DNA of 32,140 nt from a virus. How positions within the stretch are numbered: the stretch's first letter is position 1; the number at the start of each line of letters is the position of its first letter. A model generated the notes under the pieces. The model did no database searches and was not told the DNA's origin. It saw only the letters and a list, made by a program, of their open reading frames with translations. The position numbers and the translations under genes were made by a program. The stretch covers positions 1 through 32,140 of the IMG/VR virus record IMGVR_UViG_3300030012_001483; one strand, given 5' to 3'. Positions 7,978-18,100 of the stretch are shown one piece after another.

Positions 7978-9474
7978 ATGGCAATAAATGCGGGTGGTAA
8001 TTTAAACAGCGTGCCTTCTCCTGGTAAGCAGGCAACAGCTGGAAATTACTTAGATTTTACAGACGGGACGAATGACTTCGCCCAACAATATTTACCAGAC
8101 TTAATGGCTCAAGAAGCTGAAGTTTTCGGACCGAGAACTATTTCAGGTTTTTTAGCTAAAGTCGGAGCTGAAGAAGCTATGCAAGCTGACCAAGTAATTT
8201 GGTCTGAACAGTCAAGACTACATTTATCTTATAAAGGTAAAGTATCTGGCGCTAATACAGTATTAATACAGTGTGATATCGACGAAAACAACTTTGATGC
8301 TGACGGTATTTCTGATACAGATAACGGAGTTGGTAGACACGGTGTTAGAGTAAATGATACTGTTATAATCGCTGGTGCTAACAACGGCGCTAACAAATGT
8401 TTAGTAATGGGTGTTAATGGTGATTCTATAATAGTTAAGCCTTACACTACAGCTAATATTTCTACTGCTGACAGTGCTGACAAATCGGTTACTGTACTGG
8501 TTTATGGATCTGAATTTAGAAAAGGATCTACTTACCAAACAAGTACAGACGGTAGTACTATTACAGCCGCTGACTCTAGAACTGCTAATGAACCTGACTT
8601 CAAAACTTTTTCTAATAAACCAATTATTATGAAAGATTATTACGAAGTATCTGGATCTGACGCTTCAAGAATTGGTTGGGTAGAGGTTACGTCTGAACAA
8701 GGACAATCAGGGTATCTTTGGTATTTAAAAGCCGAAGCTGATACAAGAGCTAGATTTACAGACTACGTTGAAATGTCAATGTTAGAATCAGTAAAAGGTG
8801 TTGTTGCTACTTCAACAGCTGACGAAGCTCTTAGCAGTGGAAAAGCATTTGGTACTCAAGGTTTATTTGACGCTATTACAGATAGAGGTAATGTTACTAC
8901 TGGTGTTACTGGTGTTAACGCTGCTACTGATTTAGCTGAGTTTGACGCTATTCTAAATGAGTTTGACAAGCAAGGTGCTATTGAAGAATACATGATGTTT
9001 ATTAACAGAGCTACTAGCTTAGCGATGGATGACATGTTAGCTTCGATGAACTCTTACGGCGCTGGAGGTACTTCTTACGGAGTATTTGAAAACGACGAAG
9101 ATATGGCATTAAACTTAGGTTTCTCAGGTTTCCGAAGAGGTTCTTACGACTTCTACAAGTCTGACTTTAGATACCTAAATGATAAAGCTACAAGAGGTGG
9201 TATTAACGACGCAGCTGGAGCTGAAGCTATTAGAGGTGTTATTATACCAGCAGGTGTTTCTACAGTTTATGACCAACAAATGGGTAAAAACTTAAAAAGA
9301 CCTTTCTTGCACGTTAGATATAGAGCTTCTGCAACTGATGACCGAAGAATGAAAAACTGGGTTACTGGTTCTGTTGGAGCTGCTACATCTGCTTTAGATG
9401 CAATGCAGTTACACTTTTTAACAGAAAGATGTTTAGTATGTCAAGGTGCTAACAACTTTATGTTAATGAAGTAA
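7978..9474 (+). CDS. Major capsid protein
   Basis: A 498-residue protein immediately after the scaffold, consistent with an HK97-fold major capsid protein: N-terminal arm (FAQQYLPDLMAQEAEVFGPRTISGFL), a central spine-like helical region, and a C-terminal P/A-domain-like part ending CLVCQGANNFMLMK. It is low in Lys runs and rich in Ala, Gly, Asp and Thr. It is the only gene here with many C-ending codons (TTC, GAC, AAC, TAC), consistent with selection for very high expression. It starts after AAATTATG with no Shine-Dalgarno and is followed at once by a strong terminator. Size and place fit crAss-like and related marine phages; the fold itself is inferred. Confidence 0.87.
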   Translation: MAINAGGNLNSVPSPGKQATAGNYLDFTDGTNDFAQQYLPDLMAQEAEVFGPRTISGFLAKVGAEEAMQADQVIWSEQSRLHLSYKGKVSGANTVLIQCDIDENNFDADGISDTDNGVGRHGVRVNDTVIIAGANNGANKCLVMGVNGDSIIVKPYTTANISTADSADKSVTVLVYGSEFRKGSTYQTSTDGSTITAADSRTANEPDFKTFSNKPIIMKDYYEVSGSDASRIGWVEVTSEQGQSGYLWYLKAEADTRARFTDYVEMSMLESVKGVVATSTADEALSSGKAFGTQGLFDAITDRGNVTTGVTGVNAATDLAEFDAILNEFDKQGAIEEYMMFINRATSLAMDDMLASMNSYGAGGTSYGVFENDEDMALNLGFSGFRRGSYDFYKSDFRYLNDKATRGGINDAAGAEAIRGVIIPAGVSTVYDQQMGKNLKRPFLHVRYRASATDDRRMKNWVTGSVGAATSALDAMQLHFLTERCLVCQGANNFMLMK

Positions 9475-9485
9475 GACTATTTATT

Positions 9486-9519
9486 TATAAGGGCGGTCTA
9501 GTATCGCCCTTATATTTTT
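9486..9519 (+). terminator. Rho-independent terminator after the major capsid gene
   Basis: A perfect 10-bp stem pairs 9486-9495 (TATAAGGGCG) with 9505-9514 (CGCCCTTATA) around a 9-base loop, followed by a run of T at 9515-9519. It lies 11 bases after the capsid stop. It would end a transcript carrying the head genes; the next gene at 9544 would then depend on read-through or an unseen promoter. Confidence 0.88.
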
Positions 9520-9543
9520 ATTAATTATATTATATATTATATT

Positions 9544-10374
9544 ATGGCAAAGAAAAAAATAACTAAGGTTGAAGAACCTGTAGTTGAAGAAACAGTGGTT
9601 GTAGAAAAACAACCTAAGGTTGAAGCTCCTAAAATAAAAGCTAAACCAAAAGATAGTTGGGAAATAAAAGATAGAATATATTATTTAAAAGGTAGTAAAA
9701 AACCTTTATCTTATTCTATAAGAGCTTCTAATTTATTTTGGTTTGATGAAGAAAAAGGATATGAAAGAGAAATAAAATACTGTCAAAATCAAAGAACGGT
9801 ATTTGTTGATGAAATGAAAGGTGATCAAAGATTAGAGCATATTGTTTTTAGAGGAGGTAGTCTTTTTGTTGAAAAAGAAAAAACAATATTACAAAAGTTT
9901 TTATCTTTATATCACCCTCACAATGGTAATATATTTTACGAATACAAGCCTGTTGAGGTAGCGGCTAGCCAAATAGAAACATTAGAACTAGAGGCAGATG
10001 CTATATTAACTGCTAGACAAATGGATATTGATTTAGCTGAAGCTATCATGCGAGTAGAAAAAGGATCTGAAGTTTCTAAGATGAGTTCTAAAGAGTTAAA
10101 AAGAGATTTACTACTATTTGCTAGAAAAAATCCTGTTTTATTCTTAGAATTAGCTACTGACGATAATGTTGTTCTTAGAAACTTTGGTATAAAAGCTGTT
10201 GAAGATGGAATATTAAGATTATCTGACGATCAAAGAAATTTTATTTGGACATCAACTGATAGAAAAATAATGACAGTTCCTTTTGATGAACATCCGTACA
10301 CAGCGTTAGCTCATTGGTTTAAAACTGATGAAGGTATGGAAATATATTCAAATATAGAAAAAAGGATGAAATAA
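9544..10374 (+). CDS. Conserved phage structural-module protein, unknown role
   Basis: A 276-residue protein alone between two terminators. Residues 1-36 are a Lys/Glu/Val/Pro-rich low-complexity head. Residues about 40-130 look beta-rich (DRIYYLKG, LFWFDEEKGYEREIKY, HIVFRGGSLFV). From about 145 the protein is helical and contains MSSKELKRDLLLFARKNPVLFLELATDD at 180-207, then NFGIKAVEDGIL, ending FKTDEGMEIYSNIEKRMK. The C-terminal half is familiar to me from uncultured marine phages, where it follows the capsid gene, but it has no firm function. An auxiliary capsid or assembly protein is plausible from position. It begins after TATATTATATTATG without a Shine-Dalgarno. Confidence 0.75.
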   Translation: MAKKKITKVEEPVVEETVVVEKQPKVEAPKIKAKPKDSWEIKDRIYYLKGSKKPLSYSIRASNLFWFDEEKGYEREIKYCQNQRTVFVDEMKGDQRLEHIVFRGGSLFVEKEKTILQKFLSLYHPHNGNIFYEYKPVEVAASQIETLELEADAILTARQMDIDLAEAIMRVEKGSEVSKMSSKELKRDLLLFARKNPVLFLELATDDNVVLRNFGIKAVEDGILRLSDDQRNFIWTSTDRKIMTVPFDEHPYTALAHWFKTDEGMEIYSNIEKRMK

Positions 10375-10393
10375 TATTTTTTTAACTAATATT

Positions 10394-10427
10394 AATAGCC
10401 ACTCATTACGGGTGGCTATTTTTATTT
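10394..10427 (+). terminator. Rho-independent terminator ending the head block
   Basis: A perfect 9-bp stem pairs 10394-10402 (AATAGCCAC) with 10412-10420 (GTGGCTATT) around a 9-base loop, followed by TTTATTT. It sits 19 bases after the preceding stop and about 30 bases before a candidate promoter motif, so it appears to mark a transcription unit border. Confidence 0.88.
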
Positions 10428-10451
10428 AGGGGCTAACCTTCCGCTTTATTA

Positions 10452-10471
10452 TGTAACTATATAATAGTAAA
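10452..10471 (+). promoter_or_regulatory. Candidate phage promoter, copy before the connector/tail unit
   Basis: GTAACT (10453-10458), ATATA, then ATAGTAA (10464-10470). The middle holds the inverted repeat ACTAT-ATA-ATAGT and a TATAAT at 10460-10465 that could serve as a -10 box. It differs from the copy at 20896-20913 in two bases only. It lies after a terminator and 11 bases before the ATG at 10482. No -35 hexamer is evident. Confidence 0.6.
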
Positions 10472-10481
10472 ATAAACAACA

Positions 10482-11228
10482 ATGGCAGTAGATATAAATA
10501 GAGTTTATCAAAAAGTTTTAGCTTTGGCAAATAAAGAGCAAAGAGGTTATATAACACCTCAAGAGTTTAATTTGTTTTCAGACAAAGCTCAATACGAGAT
10601 ATTTAATAATTACTTTCACAAAATAAAAGTAACAGAAAGAAAACTTAAAGCACAAGAAGATTATGCTGACGAATTAGAGATGATAGAAGAAAAACTACAC
10701 TCTTTTCATGTAGATGAAACTGTTACTACTGCTACAGCTAGTTTAACGCTACCAAACAGTACTCATAAAATAATAAATATAACTAGAAAAGGAAACGAAG
10801 TAACGCAGGTAAATAAACACCAAATAGCTTATACTGAAAATAATCCTTTATTAAAAGCTAATCTAACTAGATCTGTTTTTGTTAGAGAAGATTCTAGCAC
10901 GGTAACAATATACCCATCACCATCACCGTCAACTTACGATACGTCTACTGACACTACTAATGATTCCCCTGATGTAACGTTTGAAGCTGAGGCTTTTGAA
11001 GTTAGTTATTATAAAAGACCTACGCCGCCTAGTTGGGGATATATAGTAGTAAACGGAAAACCATTACACGACGCTAACAATACTACTAATTTTGAACTAC
11101 ACGAGTCTGAAGAAGAAAACTTAGTAGATAAAATATTATTATTAGCTGGTATAACAATGAAACAACCTGATTTACAAACAGTGGCTGCAGGTAACATGCA
11201 GTTAAACAAACAAGAACAAAATAGTTAA
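10482..11228 (+). CDS. Head-tail connector / ring-like protein
   Basis: A 248-residue protein, first gene of a new transcription unit. The N-terminal helical segment (INRVYQKVLALANKEQRGYITPQEFNLFSDKAQYEIF, from residue 5) is followed by a long helix to about residue 75. A beta-rich middle contains YPSPSPSTYD and SYYKRPTPP, and a C-terminal helix ends QPDLQTVAAGNMQLNKQEQN. An N-terminal 'INRVYQKVLxLxNKEQxGYITPxEFN' head followed by a beta domain is typical, as I recall, of connector or ring proteins in marine and crAss-like podoviruses. Its stop is two bases before the next ATG (TAATTATG). Role inferred from pattern and place between capsid and nozzle. Confidence 0.68.
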   Translation: MAVDINRVYQKVLALANKEQRGYITPQEFNLFSDKAQYEIFNNYFHKIKVTERKLKAQEDYADELEMIEEKLHSFHVDETVTTATASLTLPNSTHKIINITRKGNEVTQVNKHQIAYTENNPLLKANLTRSVFVREDSSTVTIYPSPSPSTYDTSTDTTNDSPDVTFEAEAFEVSYYKRPTPPSWGYIVVNGKPLHDANNTTNFELHESEEENLVDKILLLAGITMKQPDLQTVAAGNMQLNKQEQNS

Positions 11229-11230
11229 TT

Positions 11231-12160
11231 ATGGGATTATTAGACGGAACAACTCAATCTACTTATTATAATTCAAGTAACTCTGCTAATTACGGAAACT
11301 ATCAGTTTGTTACATTAGAAAATATTATAAATGCTTTTATGTATGCTTACGTAGGTGAAGGTAAAATAATATCTAAAGCAAACAGAACAGATGTACAGTT
11401 TCACGCAATGAGAGCTATTCAAGAGCTTACTTATGATGTACTACGATCTTTTAAATCTCAGGAAATAGAAGTACCTAATACTTTATCAATGATACTACCT
11501 CAAGACTATGTTAACTATATTAAAATAGTAAGAGTTGGTGATGATGGTTTAGAAAGAGTATTATATCCTGCTAGTAAAACTTCAGATCCTTTTGCTATAA
11601 AACAAGCGGCTGACGGAACTTATGACTTTACACAAGACTCAGATAGCGATGGCGATATAGATAGTGATGACACGCCTTCTACATCTTTGATAGAGCAAGT
11701 TCCAAGTAACACTTCAACTAACTTTCAAAATACAGTGCCTGTTGATTATGAGCTATACGATATTGATTATGCTTCTGATGTAGAACTGTCTGTAGAAGGA
11801 AGAAGATACGGATTAGATCCTCAGTTTTCTCAAATAAATGGTAGCTTTTTTATAGATCAACTAAGAGGTTTAATAAAATTTAGCTCAAGTTTATCAGGGC
11901 AAACTATAACATTACATTACGTTAGCGATGGTTTAGGTACAGACTCTGAAATGGTAGTACATAAGTTTTGTGAAGAAGCTTGTTACAAACATATAATGTA
12001 TGGTATATTATCTACTAGATCTAATATACCAGAGTATATAGTTCAAAGATATAAAAAAGAAAGATTTGCTGAAACTAGAAAAGCAAAAATAAGATTATCA
12101 AATATTAAGATAGAAGAATTTACACAAGTACTAAAAGGTATGGGTAAACAAATTAAATAA
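11231..12160 (+). CDS. Head-tail connector protein with a calcium-type loop
   Basis: A 309-residue protein in the T7 gp11 / P22 gp4 / crAss ring-protein position directly before the giant nozzle. The N-terminal helical part contains TLENIINAFMYAYVGEGKIISKANRTDVQFHAMRAIQELTYDVLRS. A LPQDYVNYIKIVRV strand pair follows, and the C-terminus is a helical stretch (VHKFCEEACYKHIMYGILSTRSNIPEYIVQRYKKERFAETRKAKIRL). Residues 136-147 read DSDSDGDIDSDD, a textbook DxDxDGxIxxxD calcium-binding loop inserted after a strand. Junctions on both sides are TAATTATG. The connector assignment is moderate; calcium binding is inferred from the loop alone. Confidence 0.7.
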   Translation: MGLLDGTTQSTYYNSSNSANYGNYQFVTLENIINAFMYAYVGEGKIISKANRTDVQFHAMRAIQELTYDVLRSFKSQEIEVPNTLSMILPQDYVNYIKIVRVGDDGLERVLYPASKTSDPFAIKQAADGTYDFTQDSDSDGDIDSDDTPSTSLIEQVPSNTSTNFQNTVPVDYELYDIDYASDVELSVEGRRYGLDPQFSQINGSFFIDQLRGLIKFSSSLSGQTITLHYVSDGLGTDSEMVVHKFCEEACYKHIMYGILSTRSNIPEYIVQRYKKERFAETRKAKIRLSNIKIEEFTQVLKGMGKQIK

Positions 12161-12162
12161 TT

Positions 12163-15100
12163 ATGCCGGAAATTAAACATACATTTACAGCCGGTAAGAT
12201 GAACAAAGATCTTGATGAAAGACTTGTTCCTAACGGTGAATATAGAAGCGCTTTAAACATACAAGTTAGAACCACAGATGGTGACTCTGATGGTATAGGT
12301 AATGCTGGTACTGTACAAAATTTAGAAGGTAATTCAGCTATAGGAGAAGCATTTAAAACAAACGGTTATGACGGGCTAAAAACTAAGTTTATAGGTAGTG
12401 TTTCAGACGAAAAAAGCGATAAGGCTTATTTTTTCGCAGCGGCCCCTACGCCTGAACTTGGTATATTAAGAGGAATCCCATTATCAAACGATGGGTTAAC
12501 AGGGTTTTTTGCTGCCGAATTAAAAACTTCTAGGACAACTTGGGTTGACAGTATAATAGAAGTTGATACTAATTTACAAGAAGCCGTGCCTGTTTTTCAA
12601 GACGTGTTTGCTGTAACAGCTTCTAAATTTGATTTATTTTTTAACGTAGCTCAAAACCCACAAGGTGCTTTTGCTTCAACTCAAACTGTAGATTACCCAA
12701 CAGGAAGCTACACTTCGATTTTAGTTAAAGACGCTTCTGGTATTAGACCTGGTATGATAATGCACGCTCAGCTTTTGGAATCTGGCACTGTTACTGATTT
12801 GTTATTTGCTGACGCCACAACAGATTCTAATATACCAGGTGTTGAAGTAGTAGATGTTCAGTTTAACGACTCGGGAACTGATGATCGTATAATACTACTA
12901 GAACAACAAACGGCCGACTTATCTCTAGCAACTCATTATAAATTTATACACAAAGAAAGAGTTTTAAATTTTGATTATTATAAATTAATCACTAGCATAA
13001 ACATTATAGATGATTTATTATTTTATACAGATGGTGATGATGAGCCAAAAAAAATAAATATAAAAAGATCTAAAGAAGGAACTGAGTCAAACAATTACAC
13101 TTCAGATCCACAGCACACAAAGCTTTTTGTTAACGGAGATCCACAAATTAACGAACTTCAAATAATAACCGATGTAGAAGGTACATACCCTGCTGATGTT
13201 CAAAAAGAACACGTTACTGTAATACGTAAAAAGCCTATTAACGCCCCAACTCTTTTTATGCAAACAACAACTAGATCGGTTGATGTTAATTTTAGTTTAG
13301 AGTATGCTTTTGTTGATCCAAGCTTAGTGCCAATAACTCCAGGGCTTGGAACGCAAAGAGTAGTAGGCGGTATTAATGAAGATATATTGAGTAGTATATT
13401 TATAAACGATATACTAGAGTTCACTGATTTTACGTCTAATCCTGGAGCACCGGTAACTATTAGAGCAAAAGTAATAGATGTTAGTGGAGGTAATTTAGAC
13501 GCAGGTGAAATATTAGTTGAAATAGTTTTTATTGATGAAGACTTAAGCGAACTAAATCAGTTGTTTCAAGTTAAATTAGAGCAAAACAGACCTTTATTTC
13601 AAACTAAATTCGGAAGATTTGCGTATAGATATCAATACGAAGATAATGAATATTCTGCTTTTTCTCCATGGTCTGAGCTAGCTTTTTTACCAGGTAGTTT
13701 TTTATATACTCCTAGCAAAGGATTTAATGATGGTATGACTAATAATGTTAGGCAATTAATTGTTAAAGATTTTATACCACACGATTCTGTTAGACCAAGT
13801 GATGTTAAAGCTATAGATATACTTTGGAAAACTACAGATAATGCTAACGTTTACATTATAAAAACCATAACTAGAGAAATAAACAGTGAGTGGGAAGGTT
13901 TTGCTTACGATAACGTTGATGGCGATACAACTGGTCGTATACAAATCACTTCTGAAATGATACATCGAGTCTTGCCATCCAATCAATTATTAAGATCTTG
14001 GGACAACGTGCCTAGAACAGCTAAAGCTCAAGAAGTAACTGGTAGTAGAGTTGTTTATGGTAATTACAAACAAGGTTATGATATTAACACTGCTGTAGGT
14101 TTAAAACAATATATAAGATCAAGACCAGTGAATATTGGATCTCCTAATAAATCTATTAAAACCCAGAGAGAATATAAATTTGGTATGGTATTTGGAGATA
14201 AATATGGAAGAGAAACTCCAGTTATAGCAAATGGCTACATGTCAAGTGAAGATACGAGTGTATTTGGAGACATTTCAGTAGAAAAAAATTTATCAGCTTT
14301 ATCAAATAAATTTACAGTTCAACAAGATTGGGATGAAAACCCTACTAAATTAGATTGGATTGATTACGTAAAGTATTACGTAAAAGAAACATCTAATGAA
14401 TATTATAATTTAGTATTAGATAGATTTTATAATGCTGAAGACGGTAATATTTGGTTATCGTTCCCTTCTGCAGATAGAAATAAAGTTGACGAAGAAACTT
14501 ATTTAATATTAAAAAACGAACACGGTAATCAAAATCCTGTAGAAGAAAAGGCAAAATATAAAATAATAGCCATATCAAATGAGGCTCCAGATTATATAAA
14601 AAAAGACCATAGGGTTTTTGGTAAATATAAAATAAGTAGAAACGTAGTTTATGATTTTGTTTATAATACAGATAGTGGTGTGCCTGAAGGTTTAATTAAA
14701 ACTAAAAAAGTTACATTTAGAAGATCAAGATGGGAAGCTGATAATATAAAAAACTCTGATTTCAAGGGTGAAAAAATGGGTAGAATAGTTGCAGAGTGGA
14801 CTTCACCTGCTGGAACATTAATTACGTTTAGATCTCCTTATAAAAAAATATCAAGAGTTATTGAGCTTAGAGACGGCGTCGATGATGAAAATGGTAACTT
14901 AGACATTGACTCTCAAAAGCAAGGGGTTGTTTTTGCTGAAAGTTTTAAAAAAGAAGAAGTAGACGCGTATGATTATTTTGCTAATGTTTTAGGTTATGCT
15001 AGTGATATAAATGCAGATAATGTAGATGGTATAGCTTTTACTGACAACTTAGCAGGCGGCTACAATACATCTGGAGATGATTATATAACATATTTTGTTG

Positions 15101-18100
15101 AAATAAAAGACGAAGTAGTAGAAAACAAGCCTGAGTTTGATGGTAGATTTTTTGTTAAAATAGAAAGAGACGACATATTAAATAGAAAAGTATTAAAGCA
15201 ACAAGTTGGTGATTGGACTGTTGATGAGGTTTTTGAATTTGGTTATATATCAACAGAAACGTCTAATCCCGGCGTTGCTGCTGCCCCAGGAACTGATTAT
15301 TCTACGGTAAACTGGAATGATTATGATACAACTTTTACATTAAGTGATACTAATCCAGAAAACGTTATAGGTAGTGGAGAAAATATTTATTTAAATACTG
15401 TTGGTCAAAACGTAGAAACCATAAATGAAACACTTAATTTTAATTTTGGTTCTCAAAACGATCAAGCTGGTGACTCAAGTATTAGCGCTTTCTTTGATCA
15501 ATCAACAGCTATTGAAACAGAAAACTTTTTAAGTTGGTGGGCTGGCGGCCCTGAAGAAGACCCAGCTATAGCAAATAGAACGTCTGCTATATTTATAGAC
15601 AATATGAACACTGTTTCTTACGACTTTAACTCTTCATCAAATTTTGGTGATATTGAGTTAGGCGCAAGATCAAACGGTATAAGTTTTATTGATGTATTCC
15701 CATCACAAACTTACTATGCGGCTGATATTGATGCACTTATAGGTCAAAACGATTTAGTAAATGCGCTTAATGATCTTAATGCTCTTGATAGTGTTGGCAA
15801 TGCTTTTGATAATATTGAGAATTTTGCAGGTTATTTATATTATCAACAAATAGACACGTCGATTAGCTCGACAAACCAGTGGCAGGCGTTAGCTACAAAT
15901 GGAGTTATGTGTAAAAGGCTTAACGGTCTTCATGCTAGGCCGGGTGCTGTTGCAAACCATAGAAACGCCATGTGGCTTTCTGTTATAGGTCCTAAAGGTA
16001 GTGTTTTATGGAAAAATAGTGAAGACTTAGCTGGTAATAATCTAGCTACGTTTAAATCAATTATGCAGACAGAAGGTACTCTTTTTAGATTTAGAGGAGA
16101 TCCTAACCCCAACGTTTACAAAGTTCAAAAAAATTTAATTTTAGATATTGATTCAACTACAAATTTTGATTACTATGGACCAATAAACCTTGAAATTTTT
16201 TCAACAGATATTTTTGGTAAATCTTACAACTTTATGAATTATCCAACAGATACTGATGACGACTCTTCATTTAAAGAAAGGCACAGCATATTAGTTCATT
16301 TTGTTAGAATAGATTCAAATGGTAATCCAGCTGATGGCGAAGGTGTTGATGTTAGCGTTTGGGACCCAAGATCAACAGTTCAACACAATGGAGTTGGGTC
16401 TATTGTTATAGATGTTCTCGAACCTTTAGATGAAGAACTTTCAACAGAGTCTATGCAGACTAACTCAGCTTGTTGGGAAACAGAGCCAAAAGAAGAAGTT
16501 GATTTAGATATATATTACGAAGCTAGCGACTGTATACCTATTAAATTAAAAAGTAATAATATACAATCTTTTATTAAATCTTCTAGTAACATAGAAAACG
16601 CTAGCGTAGTAACTGGTTACCAAAGAATATCAAGTAGTGGCAATGTAGATTTATCTATTTCAGAGCTACCAGTTTATGCCTGTGAAGTCTATGGTGATGA
16701 TGGCGTTAAATTAAAAACTTTTGAAAATGGTAATTTGTCAGATTATAATACTACAGTTAATGACTCTGGTACATTTGGAATAGCTATAAATGATGTTATA
16801 CAATTTGTACATAAAAGTGGATTAGTTACTAGAGCTAAAGTTATCGATCACTATACTACAGATACTTATAATAATGTTCAAATTTCTAAGCCAGCTACAA
16901 GAATAAGTACCTTTACAACTAATTTAGTAGGTGGAAGTAACACGTTTGCTATTAACGCAGCTCAAGGTGACGTTGGAGCTATTTCTGTAGGTATGGAAGT
17001 TATATTAACAACTGCAAGTGGAGAAAATACAGCAGATACTATATTTGGTAGTCTGGCTTTTATAATAGAACCTGGATCTTTTGTTACTAGTTTAAGCGGC
17101 GATTCAGAATTACTTGTTACATTAAGTAAACCCATAAGTTCAAACTTTAATAACACTGTGGTTGACGCGACAAACCTTTTTATTAACTTTATACAACCAA
17201 CTGGAATATTTAAATTAGAAAAAGAAGTGTGGAAATACCCTGTAGACTTAGCTTGGTTTAACTGTTATTCATTTGGTAATGGTGTAGAGTCAGACAGAAT
17301 AAGAGATGATTTTAACGCTCCGCAAATAGACAATGGCTGCAGAGTGTCATCTACGTTTTTAGAATACGGAGAAGAAAAAATAGGTAGCGGTATGATATAT
17401 TCTGGTTTATACAACTCTATTTCTAGTGTCAATAACTTGAATGAGTTCAACATGGCGGAAAAAATAACTAAAAATTTAAATCCTAGTGTAGGCTCAATAC
17501 AAGCCATGAAGACCAGAGATACAGATGTTATTGTATTTGCAGAAGATAAAGTTTTAAGAGTTCTTTCTAATAAAGATGCCGTATTTAACGCTGATGGTAA
17601 TACTAATTTAACAGCTACTAGTAAAGTTTTAGGAACAGCAATACCATATGTTGGTGATTATGGCATATCTAAAAATCCAGAATCATTAGCTGTAGATCAA
17701 TACAGAATGTACTTTACAGACAAACAAAGAGGTGCTGTGTTAAGATTATCAAGAGATGGTTTAACGCCTATATCAAACGTTGGTATGAAATCTTATTTTA
17801 GAGAAACCTTAAAAGACTGTGAGTTTATTGTAGGTAATTTTGATATTGTAAATGGAGAATATAATATTAGCTTGGCTTTAACAGAAGAAGCTAACGAATG
17901 CTCTACTAATAACTGCCCACTAACAGTGCCTCAATCAATAACTGTTTCTTTTAATGAAGGTAGTAAAGCTTGGGTTAGTTTTAAATCTTTTGTTTTTTCA
18001 ACTGGGTTGTCTTGTAATGGTAAATACTTAACTACGCCAATGGCCGTTGGCAATATAAGTAATCTTAACGATATATGGATGCATTACAGTGAAGATGCTA

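Noticed and set aside
10459-10470. T4-type late promoter (TATAAATA)
   Set aside because: The motif has TATATAATA or TATAATATA, not the T4 consensus, and the conserved part extends on both sides as GTAACT and AGTAA.
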